Source: Magnaporthiopsis rhizophila
Taxonomy: Eukaryota > Ascomycota > Sordariomycetes > Magnaporthales > Magnaporthaceae
Direction: 5' to 3'
Length of the DNA: 64,000 nucleotides
NCBI GenBank assembly: GCA_003049465.1
Contig: PYSS01000086.1
Location: forward strand, 1 to 64,000
Below the pieces are notes generated by a model. That model did not search any database. It was not told the DNA's origin and saw nothing but the letters and a program-made list of their open reading frames with translations. The position numbers were made by a program, and so were the translations under genes. Position 1 is the first letter of the stretch, and each line of letters opens with the position of its first letter. Shown piece by piece: positions 54,202-64,000 of the stretch.

Positions 54202-56382
54202 ATGCTCACTCGTTCGGTTGCCCTACCGCTCCTGCAGATCTTCGCTTCACTGGCTGCAGGATACGGTGAACGTACATGGAAAGGGTATGATGGATGGGAC
54301 GGATACACGTACGGCATCTCCAAAAGGGACCCTTCCGTGCCGGCTCAACCTGTCGACGAGGGCCACAAGCCCCTGGCGAGGCGCCAGGGCTGGGTGAGTC
54401 CGCCGTACAACTTCATCTACAAGTTCCCGCTACCCATTCCGCCCGTCAAGCAGCCGAAGCAGTACGTCTCCATAGCTAATCGGTGGGGAAGCAGACGTGT
54501 GATGATGGGGACAAAAACTAATCAACATACCGCTTTAGGATCATCACCAACACCAGCACAGGGAGGTCGATATGGTATTACGAAGTCGAGATCAAAAACT
54601 ATACGCAGCAGGTGTATCCAAACCTTGGCCCGACCCGATTGGTGGGCTATGACGGCATATCGCCCGGTCCGACCTTTATAATCCCCAGAGGCCAAGAGGC
54701 CATCGTTCGCTTTGTCAACAACGCCCAGCTGCCGATCTCGGTCCACCTCCATGGGTCGTACTCGCGCGCGCCTTTCGAAGGCTGGGCCGAGGACACAACC
54801 GACCCTGGCCAGTACAAGGATTATTATTATCCGAACTCGCAGGAGGGTCGGACGATGTGGTATCACGACCACGCCATGGGGATCGTAAGTCTGGCGGCGG
54901 AAGTAGGAGAATGCAAAAGGAAAAACAAAATGCTTGCGAATCCAAAGGGCCATGCTAACGATGCCATGTCAAATCACTTCCAGACCGCTGAGAATGCGTA
55001 TTTCGGACAAGCCGGCGCATACATCCTCCAGGACCCTGCCGAAAGCGCACTGAACCTCCCTTCGGGCTACGGTGAATTCGACATCCCTCTGATCATCGCG
55101 TCCAAGCAGTACCTCAGCGACGGGAGCCTGTTCTCGCCCGCCGGGGAGCGCAACAGTCTTTGGGGTGATGTTATTCACGTTAACGGACAGCCGTGGCCAT
55201 TCTTTGACGTGCAGCCCAGGAAATACCGCCTACGCTTCCTCGACGCCTCTGTCTCTCGGTCCTTCTCGCTTTTCTTCGCCAAAAGCACCGCGCTCAAGAC
55301 AAAGCTCGACTTCCAGGTTATCGCTTCTGATACCGGGCTTCTCGAGACCCCTGTGACTTCTAATAGACTGGTAAGTGTCGCGTAAAGGATGAAAGTAGTG
55401 ATTTTTGTTTATTTCTGCTGACGGAGGAGTTTGCGCAGTGGATGTCTCTCGCGGAGCGTTGGGAGGTGGTCTTTGACTTTTCTCCGTTTGCTGGACAGTC
55501 CATCGAGCTGTAAGTCCGATTCTCGGGGGATGTTTAACCTAGCTATCGGCGCCTACCTAGCTGACACATCACGCTTCCCCCAGACGCAACGAGGAAGGCG
55601 TGGGCGGTATGGGCACGGACAAGAACTACACCGAGACGACCAAGGTCATGAAGTTCAACGTGGCCCGCAACCTGGCGAGTCCGGACGGGTCGGTGGTGCC
55701 CTCGAAGCTCCGGCAGGTGTCCTTCCCGCCGTCGCGCAACGTCATCGACCGCAGCTTCACGTTCAACCGTACCAGCAAGGGCGAGTGGCTGATCAACGGG
55801 GTCGGCTTCGCCGACGTGCCGAACCGGGTGCTCGCGCGCCCGGAGCGCGGCGGCGTCGAGGTGTGGGAGCTGATCAACACCTCGCCCGGCTGGACACACC
55901 CGATCCACGTGCACCTGGTCGACTTCAAGATCCTGCGGCGCGAAGGGTGGCGTGGGCGCGGGGTGCAGCCCTACGAGGCCGCCGGCCTCAAAGACGTGGT
56001 GTGGCTGGCCAGGAGGGAGCGCGTCCTGATCGAGGCGCACTTCGAGCCCTGGGACGGCCTGTACATGTTCCACTGCCACAACCTCCTGCACGAGGACCAC
56101 GACATGATGGCGGTCTTCAACGTCACGTCGCTGCCTGACTTCGCCTTCGACAAGAACAGCAGCAACGCCCGCTTCCTCGACCCCATGGATCCGCTCTGGC
56201 GCGCGCGGCCATACCGGGTCGCGGACCTGCGCGCGGGGACGGGGCCATTTTCGCCTGCTGCCGTCGAGCAGCGCGTGCAATTCATGGCCAGCTTCAACCC
56301 CTACCCTGACGTTGCCGCCGTCAACGCCGCGCTGGCACAGTACCGCGCTAACCGCACCGCCGGGGCCGCTCCAGCACCGTAG
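54202..56382 (+). CDS. Secreted multicopper oxidase, bilirubin-oxidase type
   Basis: Five exons (54202-54461, 54539-54884, 54984-55370, 55439-55509, 55584-56382) join to 620 aa. An N-terminal signal peptide (LTRSVALPLLQIFASLAAG) is followed by a short pro-region. The copper ligand motifs are all present: SVHLHGSYSRAP (about 155), MWYHDHAMGI, HPIHVHLVDFKI and HCHNLLHEDHDMM. The last contains the HCH that bridges the T1 and T2/T3 centres, with a Met as the probable axial T1 ligand, as in bilirubin oxidase. Substrate is likely phenolic or tetrapyrrole compounds or metal ions; it cannot be fixed from sequence. Several N-x-S/T sites fit secretion. Introns are 77, 99, 68 and 74 bp, and phase is consistent throughout. 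Confidence 0.92.
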
Positions 56383-56702
56383 ATGCGCAACCATCGCTGC
56401 GTCGTTGTTCGAGTTTGAGTGTAGTTGTGAGTAGGGAGGCATGACAAGTTGTGGGAGACAAGATATCCGTGGCTTTTTGGCTTGAGCAATACTATTTGTA
56501 GAATTGGATGGCCGTATCTCGAATATTTTAATAAGGTAATCGCGCCTGCTTCTGCTTTTGAAGCTGGTTTCCTCACTTACACGCAGTTTTTCCATTTTCA
56601 GCCACATGATGACACCTTGAATCTCGAGGCCCACTGCCAACCCGGGAATGCTGGTAAACCTCAGTCCACCCTCCAGCCTCCACGCCATCGTCGACCCAAT
56701 CA
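56383..56702. other. Multicopper oxidase 3' region
   Basis: 320 bp between the oxidase stop and the tRNA gene; an AT-rich portion at 56470-56600 is probably the 3' UTR. Nothing else is seen. Confidence 0.5.
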
Positions 56703-56788
56703 GGACGAATAGCTCAGTGGTAGAGCGAAAGATTGCAGTCAAGAAGCGACTTATCTTTAGGTCACGAGTTCGAACCTCGTTTCGTCCT
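56703..56788 (+). tRNA. tRNA-Cys (GCA) with 14-nt intron
   Basis: Acceptor stem GGACGAA pairs with TTCGTCC. The D arm is GCTC...GAGC, the anticodon stem AAAGA pairs with TCTTT, and the T arm is ACGAG-TTCGAAC-CTCGT. The anticodon is GCA at 56735-56737, followed by one base and a 14-nt intron at 56739-56752 in the canonical position one base 3' of the anticodon. The discriminator base is T, an identity element for tRNA-Cys. The internal B box GTTCGAACC is intact. Confidence 0.93.
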
Positions 56789-56792
56789 TCCC

Positions 56793-56796
56793 TTTT
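56793..56796 (+). terminator. RNA polymerase III terminator of tRNA-Cys
   Basis: TTTT begins five bases after the discriminator base. Confidence 0.7.
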
Positions 56797-56864
56797 GCTG
56801 TTTTATACATCGCTCTTTTTACATGTTTGTACGTACCCAGCGGGGTTCTCGCCCAGATTGTCTT

Positions 56865-56867
<3 letters not shown>

Positions 56868-56912
<45 letters not shown>
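56868..56912. repeat. T45 homopolymer
   Basis: 45 consecutive T about 80 bp downstream of the tRNA gene. Its exact length may be unreliable in the assembly. It could be the A-tail of a retroposed sequence read in the other direction, or simply an expanded homopolymer. Confidence 0.85.
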
Positions 56913-57853
56913 CTTCCTTTTTTGGTATGTCTCGCTTCAAAGCGACCTGTTCGGAGGAACTGCAGGCAAGGCAAGCAGCAACCCGACGCGTGGACGGGAA
57001 AACGGCCGGCGGCGGTTATATGGCTCTCTGCCGNTACAGTGATTGTGTTTTGGTCCCATCGTTTGTTGGGCGGGCCGAAAAGAGTCAATTGGTGGCGGCA
57101 GCAGTATTGTTCGCACCTTGGGGTGGATCTGCCGTTCATATTGAGCGCAACGCATTCTATTCTGGCTGATCAACCCCAAAGGCTTGGCGGCATATTGAAG
57201 CCGCATTCACAAACCTGAGGAACTGGTTCACGGCATGATGTGACCGCGAGGGATGTGGAGGGACCAGTCTTCTTTCACTTTTCTCAAAGAACCCCACAAT
57301 TTACCTTGGTCTTCAAATAGCTTTGTCGCGGTTTGCCTGCTTGCCCCAGACCATCAATAGCCAGCGCTCCATTCAGCCCTGGATGACGTGTTGTCTGCCT
57401 CAACACCCGCCAGTCCCACGAAGCTATAAATGGTCCAGGCATCAGTCACCTAGGCACGATGGAAGAAGGTAAGTGGGAATGTAAGAATGGGAGGGGTATA
57501 AAAACAAGAAGATAAAGGGATAATGGCTGATAGGATGTGAATGGATACCCGAATAACGGACATTGCGTTATATTCAATTTGGCCGAGCTCCCATTGAGAG
57601 ATGTTAATATTGTTTCGTATAAAATTTGATAATACCAGTAGCAGCCACAGGCATTTATGAGATGCCTTTTTTTCCAGCCGTGCTATGCAGGGCGGGGGAG
57701 GCCGATTTCGTTTGGGAGACCCGTCGTCCTTGCTTTGAGTATAAATATCCAACCATGCAAGGTGATCCCACCAGATAGACGAGAACGATCTCTGGAGCCT
57801 CCAAGTCAACACGTCCCGTTATACCATGATCCATCCATCTCCCGGCCGCCACG
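56913..57853. other. Intergenic upstream of the DUF6604 pseudogene
   Basis: No gene was recognised. A TATAAA is at 57425-57430. One undetermined base (N) is at 57034. Confidence 0.5.
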
Positions 57854-60533
57854 ATGTTGTCCTCGGCGCTTGCTAGTACCTACCAGCGGTATAAGCTGGA
57901 TACCGACTCCGTCGCAGCCTGGCTTGCCTCCATGGCCACGGCGCTCGGCTATCCTTCCGACGGGCTGCTCGATCCGTCCGGTGCCGTCGCCTCGTCGACA
58001 TCCAAGCCTGGCCGCCTCAAGGGCAAGGCGCGTGCCAAGGGCAAGAAGACGGCCGCTGCAGGCAGCGCAGGCTCTTCGACAGCCCCAAGGCAGCCCAGCG
58101 GTCCCAAGTATATCATCAGCGTCCGCAACTTCGTCTCGCTGGCCGAGTACATCGCCGAGAAGGAAGCGCCCGTCCCCGAGACGTTCCGGGACGCGCTGGA
58201 TCGCGTGATCGCCGCCCGTTCAAGATTCGGCGACCAGCTCAGGGACCGTGGGCTGGCAGTTGACGAAAGCTCCGATGCCAGGCACCAGCATTTTATTGAC
58301 GGCAAGCTTCCCAGTCCATTTCCCGTTTCTTTTATATATATACTTCATCATTTTAGTCATGTGCTAGCCATGTACTGACTCCCTGCACGTACTAGTGTTG
58401 GCAAAAGTCCGGTCTGTTCTGGGGCCTTATATGCCCGCTGTCTAGAACGAGGAGGGTGGCCAGTCCGAGACTGCTGGCCTGGCAAATCGTTTTGCGTGTT
58501 TCGGCGTCGACAAGCCCTCGCAGGAGTTCATCGACCTGCCCGACGTCGTGCGACCAACACCGGCCAAAAACGACAACTCCACGTACGAGGCCCAGTCGGG
58601 TTCGTCGTTTGAGGAGGCCATATTTGCCCTCGCTATTCTTATCGACGATCTTGGCCGCGTTAGGGACCACATTCGTTGGGTTTGGTCCGACAGGGCTTTA
58701 TACGGGTTGGCTGCGTCCGCCGTTGCAACCGATACCGCTATCAGCCTGGCTAAAGGTATGACAAGCGAAGTGCTTCCTTTGCTGGAAAGTAACGGTGGAG
58801 TTGGCCATGTCCTGGACAAGTATTACCTTCGGACGTGTATGGCCCAAGGATGGAGTTTGCAAGACCTCCTGATACCCGGCGATAGCAAGGATAATTTTAA
58901 TTACCAGACATACGACGCCGCCGACGGTACCTACCTCCTGCCTTACCTGATGCTGGGGGGCTTTATTTCCTTTGTGGCACGGCCAGGTGCCATCCCGATA
59001 TACGGCGGGGGCTTGCTTGGGTATTAGAACCCGAAAAGCGACCGCTCCCTTACGACCGACGCCAAAAGCTCGAGAACAACCGGGCGATTCTTATGCCTTA
59101 TTTTTACAAAATTTTAACCGCGATTCGTGGGCCCGGCGACTGGCCTATCAAGGACGAACTCTACCAAACCGTTCAAAAGTTTGCGGAAACAAAAAAGGTT
59201 CCGTTTTACGGCGCTTTTGCCGCCCAAATATTCCTTAATATTATATACAAGCTGGGCAAGGATATCGATCGCTATTTCCTTTTGCTGCAAGAGCAAATGA
59301 ACTTTATGAGCAAGGATATCGAGCAACACTACCAGTTCCACTCCGAGCTGAAGATCAAAACCTGGACCGCTGCTAACAAGCAAATTTTATGCGCGCTGCA
59401 GAAGCATATTCAGGATATCCGCAAAGGCCCGCTGCGTACGATGCAGAATAGCCTTCTAACGAGCACTGGGCATCCTCTTATAAGCTTGCCGAGCCATCTC
59501 ATCTTCCGCATATTTCCGGTCGCCAGCGGCCCTATACTTTTTTACTTCCGTGTTCGATATTGTAGCGCTGGTATGGCCATTGCCAATGTGTGGGGTTCGG
59601 TCTAGTACACCTAGCACCTGTACAACGCCGCTTGCCAGGAGGGCTTGGTGGGCCACCAGGACAACAATGCCCGGTGGATAGACATGGACATCCTCTACGA
59701 GAGCCTTGGCGGGGGTTCCTTCTATATGGGTGGGGAGGCGCCCCAGATTTTGGCGGAATGCTGCAAGAAGCTTTTGCTCCAGATGGGCACGTCGGCCGCC
59801 GCCATTGCGGGCACTCGCCATTAAAGGGGCGCACCGCGAATGTCGGCCGCGGGGTTTTGCGGCATGAAGGAGGGCTGCCCGGTTTCGTCCATATTTGGGG
59901 GCCGGTACATAAGCGGCCAGATCGGCATGTCCTTTCTCACGCCCGAGCACGTCGACGACATTATCGATTTGAGCTTGTTCGAGCCGTCCACTGATCCCTC
60001 CAACGAAGGCAACGGCGACGGCGATGGCAACGGCTCAACCCCGCTCGCCCGGATCACGAACCCCGCCGTTCTCAAAGTGAAGGCGAGGGAGCTTATGGCG
60101 CTGGGAACAAAAAAGCAGGGCGGTGACGAGCACCGCCGCAAGAAGGCTGCCGACCGCGGTCTTTTGACACCGTCCAGCTTATTCAGCCGTTGGCATTCTC
60201 GCTCCACGCCGAGGACCTGGAGTTGACCTTCCCGCTCCTACAATTCCACCGTCGGTGCTGGCAGCTCCTCCGGTCGGTCAAGGAGGCGTGCGACGCGTCA
60301 CTGAGGCAGAAATGCGGGCCCGACTACCTCGAGACCGAGAGCCATCTCCCAACTGTAGTGGCCCGGATCCTCTTGGCGGCGTGCGGGATGGATAAGGACG
60401 GCGTCCCGGATCGCGAGATGCTCGAACGGGCGTCGGACGCCATCAAGGTCTTTGTCGGGAACGGGAAAGGGGTATCATTACCCAGGAGATCTTGAGGGAC
60501 GTCCTTCGCCTGGATGTTCAGATCCAGGAGTAA
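57854..60533 (+). pseudogene. Decayed DUF6604-family gene
   Basis: The N-terminus (from an ATG at 57854) reads TYQRYKLDTDSVAAWLA, the start of the fungal DUF6604 domain, and family-like sequence continues for almost 2.7 kb. A first exon 57854-58301 joins by a GC-AG intron to 58396. The frame is then broken by in-frame TAG at 58443, TAG at 59603, TAG at 59612 and TAA at 59822. Each is one C-to-T change from CAG or CAA, and coding-like sequence resumes in the same frame after each. Between 58987 and 59027 the frame changes; this could be a 41-bp intron or a frameshift. Further frame changes occur near 60150-60180 and at the G run near 60466-60470, after which a normal-looking ending reaches TAA at 60531. 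DUF6604 proteins are fungal, often with a C-terminal ankyrin or enzyme domain, and of unknown role. Confidence 0.8.
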
Positions 60534-61885
60534 TTGGGGGTGGTGATGCTAAACGGTAGTTGGAGTTTTAGAAATGTGGTTGCTCTCTTTCAAGCCGAAC
60601 GCCTTGCAATAATGGTACATTCAGGTGCTTGGTGCAGCGTCCTGCTCTAATGAATCCGCACGTAGGGGCCGAAACGTTCAGGCAGCGTGGGGAACGTGTA
60701 ACCTTACCATAGTTACCCTCTACCATCTCCCTGGCGCCGCCGCCGCCCCGGGGCTCGTTCTCGGGAGCCTCGTCGTCGCCGAACAAGCTGTCGACCACTT
60801 GAGGGGCTGGCCACTGGAGAATCCCAATGGCCAGGATGGAGGCCCAGGCTATCTCTGCGACTGGATGATCTTCTCCGAAGGCGAAGACGGCGTCGGCAAT
60901 GCGACGGATTCAGGCTAGCTCGCTGTTCAGGTCGCTGAGGTCTTGACGAGGGCTGGATTTGTGGAAACTATCGATTTTTTTTTAGAACAAACATGTGCAG
61001 GTAGCTATGCATAGGTATCGATGTGTATACGTTCGTTTGTTTTATTTTAGCGACGGGGCTCAAATCTCCACGCCCAGGAATCGTATGGACCCTGCGGCCT
61101 GCAGGCACCTTTTAAACTATGGCCCTTGCTGGGCCGGTTAAGGGTTTCTGCTTCTGGGAGCTTTTAACGCCTGGATGTTGGTCACCGTAAAGCCACCAAC
61201 TCCTCATATTCCTCACCGTGGCACCGGGCAAGACGCCGAGTCGTGGCTCGGAGAAAAGTACCAGTTTTGCCTAAGACCTAAGGTTGCCAGCTCGTGGGGA
61301 GATGCGGGCTCAGCTGATGCCTTACTGCAAGAGCACGATGTCCTTTTGTAGCGGTTTGATAGCGAGAGAAGATTCCATAGATAGAGACATAATCGAAGCC
61401 CATGTTTTGGCGCGGGGCAGGCCAGAAAACAGAATCCACCACGAGTGGCGTTCAATCTGATGTAAATTCAGCACCGAGCAGGTTGGCGTCGTCCCAAAAT
61501 GGAGAGCATATTTGAGCAGCGCGGCTCTGGTTGGCTGATCTCCCGTGGCGGCAGGCGGGACCCAGACCGAATCAGGAAATAAACGTTTGCACCAAACACC
61601 GTTGAGCACGTTTGAGAGCGATGCGCAAGTTTGAGCGGGTTTCTCGAGCACTTGCCATCGCGACAGCCACATTTCTCCCATGTTATTAACGACACGATAT
61701 CCAGCTGCCGCTGCTGGCGCGGCTAGAAATGCACATATCTGCATGGTTCTATTTGAAGAAAGCGACAATTTTGGCCCGCACAAGCCGCCTCCCGGAAGCG
61801 TGGAGACCTAACATCTTGAAAGTTCATCCACATTTATCACCATCCCCAAGGAGCCAACTGCATCTAATCCACAAAGAACACAAAT
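60534..61885. other. Intergenic with an antisense gene fragment
   Basis: Apart from the fragment at 60715-60990, no gene is seen. A frame at 61322-61783 (-) of 153 codons has no domain and no convincing start. Confidence 0.5.
60715..60990 (-). pseudogene. Antisense coding fragment with internal TGA
   Basis: The minus strand reads a protein-like helical stretch, DLSDLNSELA then a TGA at 60912-60910, then IRRIADAVFAFGEDHPVAEI and AWASILAIGILQWPAPQVVD. It ends in an acidic, Gly-rich segment with a possible splice donor near 60710. The TGA is one transition from CGA. The sequence looks like an exon of a fungal gene I do not recognise. No start or other exons were found. Confidence 0.5.
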
Positions 61886-62705
61886 ATGAAGTCTGCCTCG
61901 AGCTCACCCCCTTCGACGCCGTTATCACCCACGACAGCTACAAGACCGCCGCACTCGGGGCGGTGGCCTCGCACCGCAAGGCTTGTTTGGAGAGAAAGGT
62001 TTGACGTTGACGAGAAGGGCGAGAGCATTTTTGTATGGGTAAGTATCACTCTCGACTTCGTACTGGTCACGATCTTGAGGACTAACAAAGGACAACAATG
62101 TCGGACACGAAATCACAGGACGAAGTCTGGACGAGACCCAGTCGAAAATTCGGCCGATCAAAGGAAGGTCGGCTGCGCCAGGTGGCCGAGATCCCGTTCC
62201 TGGCGCCGCACTTCCCACGGCTCCTCAAGGTGAACCGGCAGAACGGGGTGCTGACGCTGGCACGGCCCAACTTTGAGCGGCGGGCGTCGCTGGCGGACCT
62301 GGACGTCACGACGCTCCGGCGGCTCAAGGCGGAGCTGCGGGCCGTCTACTCGGCCATGTACGACAACTCGATCGCCTACGCCTTCAGCCCGGACGGGTTC
62401 GACGTCGTGTCGACGAGGGCGTCGTCGGGCTGGCGCATCTGGATCGACGGCTGGAACCGCGCGAGCAGGCACAAGGTGCGCGGGGCCGGGTCGAAGAAGA
62501 CGGCCTACTTTGTCGAGATGGAGGCCGAGCAGCTGCAAAAGATTGAGGAGTATTTTGCTCCGTTTGAGGTGGGTGAGGTGTTTGTGCATCTCTACTTGAG
62601 CTCCCAACTCAACCCCGACGCTGTAGTGAAAGAGGCTGACCTGACGAACGACAGTCGCGCGCCAAGCAAAAAATCTCGGCCATTATCAACCACGACCCCG
62701 TTTGA
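61886..62705 (+). CDS. Hypothetical protein, 217 aa
   Basis: Exons 61886-62038, 62119-62568 and 62655-62705 join in phase 0. The strong donor TGG|GTAAGT and the acceptor TCACAG give the junction ESIFVW|DEVWTRPS; the last intron (86 bp) leads to a short exon ending ISAIINHDPV. The N-terminal 35 residues are Ser/Pro/Thr-rich. The remainder is a compact alpha/beta-looking domain with FLAPHFPRLLKVNRQNGVLT, an AYAFSPDGFDVVS strand and SGWRIWIDGWNRASRHK. No family is recognised, but the codon bias and clean splice signals argue for a real gene. Confidence 0.72.
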
Positions 62706-63919
62706 GGACGATGACATGTCTGCTTCTTCCTGCACCTGCCTTCGTCTTGGTTGGACTCGGTTTCTTTTGCGTTTCTGGCTCGGCGGCGTTATCCTTGGCT
62801 AGGGACTGAGGTGGTCAGGAACAGTAGTTTTGGGTGCTTCATCATATGGCAGAAGGTTGTGTATTCCTGGGGACATTTCTTATTCAGATGCCAACGATGG
62901 ATCACCTCTTCGGTGAGAATGCGATGGTTGGTCGGACGCCTGTACTCAGCGAGCTGCCTTGGAGAAGGATCAGGGTTGGAATTGAAGCCCAGCTCCTTGA
63001 CTCTGCACTTTGCTCGTCCAAGGTTTCCATTCACACTCGTGGAATTCTCCCTGATCCAAAGCGCGCGTAAGAACATGCGTCGTTATTGATGGGATTTTAC
63101 CGGAATATCAAAATACTGGTACAGGCCAGCAACGGTCGCTTGCACGAACCCCTGGTCTTTGCTCCGACATCCCCCGCGGGGTAACCAAGGATGGCACCTC
63201 GAACCCCCTACAGGGTCCCATCGCGCCCTGCAACGACGTCGCAGTGACCAAGACCAGCCCCGCAGCCATTCCTCCATCTGCCGCCTTGTCTGGGAGGTGA
63301 CCGAGAGCTTTGCATCTAGCGCTTCCCCAACGATGTAACGTTTCTAGCTCGGCTGCTCTCCGTCTCTTATTGCCATTGAGATTGGGGTCGTGCGGGGGAA
63401 AAAAAATGGGAGGTGCCTTGCATTGGTGCCTAGAGAGAAGATGGACTGCTTGCCGTCTAGTCTGCTATCCCCCCGGAAGCGGGATGCTTCCCCTCGAGGT
63501 CGCCAAATGAAGGACCCCATAAACATCACGACGCAACACTGCTACCGTTGGCAGCGCGTGACCTCCAGTGGTTCCTGAGAGAAAGTAACCCTGGACAGGG
63601 GCCGAGTAGGCGAGCTATACAGCCGCCGGCCCGACTCGGCCCACGCTCCTCTCGAAGTTGCGGGGAACCGGGTCTCCAAGAGCGCGTCGGATGCATATGC
63701 GATCAGAAGCGCGCTTGGTATCGGAAAAAATGAGAATGAGCGGGGCTCGGCTTGTGTGCTCTGCACAGTCGGTCTATAAAGAGCCGAGCGAGCATCAGGC
63801 CTAACCCTGACTCCAAAGGTCTCGTCCACGCTCTCTCCGGCTCTTTCCGGTTCAGGTTACTGCTCCCCGAGGTCGAGTTTCCACCACACTGGAGTCTCGG
63901 ACGCGCCGAAGCAAACGAA
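62706..63919. promoter_or_regulatory. Intergenic, promoter of the terminal secreted-protein gene
   Basis: A TATAAA is at 63775-63780, 140 bp upstream of the ATG at 63920, and the following 5' leader is C/T-rich. The rest of the 1.2 kb has no recognisable gene. Confidence 0.5.
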
Positions 63920-64000
63920 ATGTTGCTCGAACCGAGGACGGCGGCCCTCGCGCTGCTGCTGGCCTGCGCCGGCCCTAGTCAGGCGCAACGCCATGGCGAC
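63920..64000 (+). CDS. Start of a secreted-protein gene (truncated by window end)
   Basis: The ATG at 63920 opens a frame that runs off the window. The 27 visible residues form a classical signal peptide: LLEPRTAALALLLACAG followed by a likely SQA cleavage site before QRHGD. The TATA box at 63775-63780 supports this start. The mature protein lies outside the window. Confidence 0.65.
   Translation, partial: MLLEPRTAALALLLACAGPSQAQRHGD

Noticed and set aside
58987..59027. 41-bp candidate intron in the DUF6604 pseudogene
   Set aside because: It preserves frame and has GT-AG ends but is shorter than every other intron here and lacks a branch site, so it was not called as a definite intron; a frameshift is equally likely.
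61322..61783. 153-codon minus-strand frame
   Set aside because: No recognisable domain or clear start context; base composition gives no coding signal.

Overview
The window is nuclear DNA of a filamentous ascomycete, most likely a Sordariomycete (Pezizomycotina). Genes are GC-rich, with short GT-AG introns of about 54-240 bp, TACTAAC/CTAAC-like branch points, large intergenic regions and typical single-copy fungal housekeeping genes. There is no bacterial, CRISPR or intact transposon signature. The sequence contains one run of 43 N at 13854-13896 and a single N at 57034.

Layout. 1-5555: translin, a U2 snRNA gene with its TATA box, GPI11 and a fungal multi-pass membrane protein, all on the minus strand. 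5556-8280: no gene, but a 41-bp imperfect inverted repeat. 8281-15357: NUP85 (+), a small DUF952 protein (-) and the glutathione-dependent formaldehyde dehydrogenase (+), one intron of which carries facing T and A homopolymers around the N run. 15358-21071: NEM1, FOL3 and QCR8 on the minus strand. QCR8 has a 26-nt micro-exon and is divergent from PHB1 (21462-22410, +) across a 390-bp shared promoter. 22623-27746: REX3 exonuclease (-) and an LPL1-like lipase (+). 27747-33355: 5.6 kb with no intact gene, an AT-rich block and apparent relics. 33356-37862: two neighbouring minus-strand genes of unknown function, each with internal tandem repeats, separated by a 23-bp minisatellite and a segmental duplication. 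39156-49484: NTH1-type DNA glycosylase (+), an AN1 zinc-finger protein (-) and an intronless PRP2/cdc28-type spliceosomal helicase (+). 49917-56382: an unknown 290-aa protein (-) and a secreted multicopper (bilirubin-type) oxidase (+). 56703-64000: an intron-containing tRNA-Cys, a long T tract, a decayed DUF6604 gene with four Gln-to-stop changes and frameshifts, an antisense gene fragment, an unknown 217-aa protein and the 5' end of a secreted-protein gene.

Functional themes. Most genes are unlinked housekeeping functions: splicing (U2 snRNA, PRP2), nuclear pore and nuclear envelope lipid control (NUP85, NEM1), mitochondrial inner membrane (QCR8, PHB1), folate and C1 metabolism (FOL3, formaldehyde dehydrogenase), DNA repair (NTH1) and RNA processing (REX3, translin). 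The most unusual parts are the repeat-rich pair of unknown genes at 33.4-37.9 kb and the DUF6604 pseudogene at 57.9-60.5 kb. The nonsense codons of the pseudogene are all compatible with C-to-T mutation of the kind produced by repeat-induced point mutation (RIP).

Exon structures were inferred by eye from splice signals, frame continuity and family resemblance. No alignment or RNA data were available.
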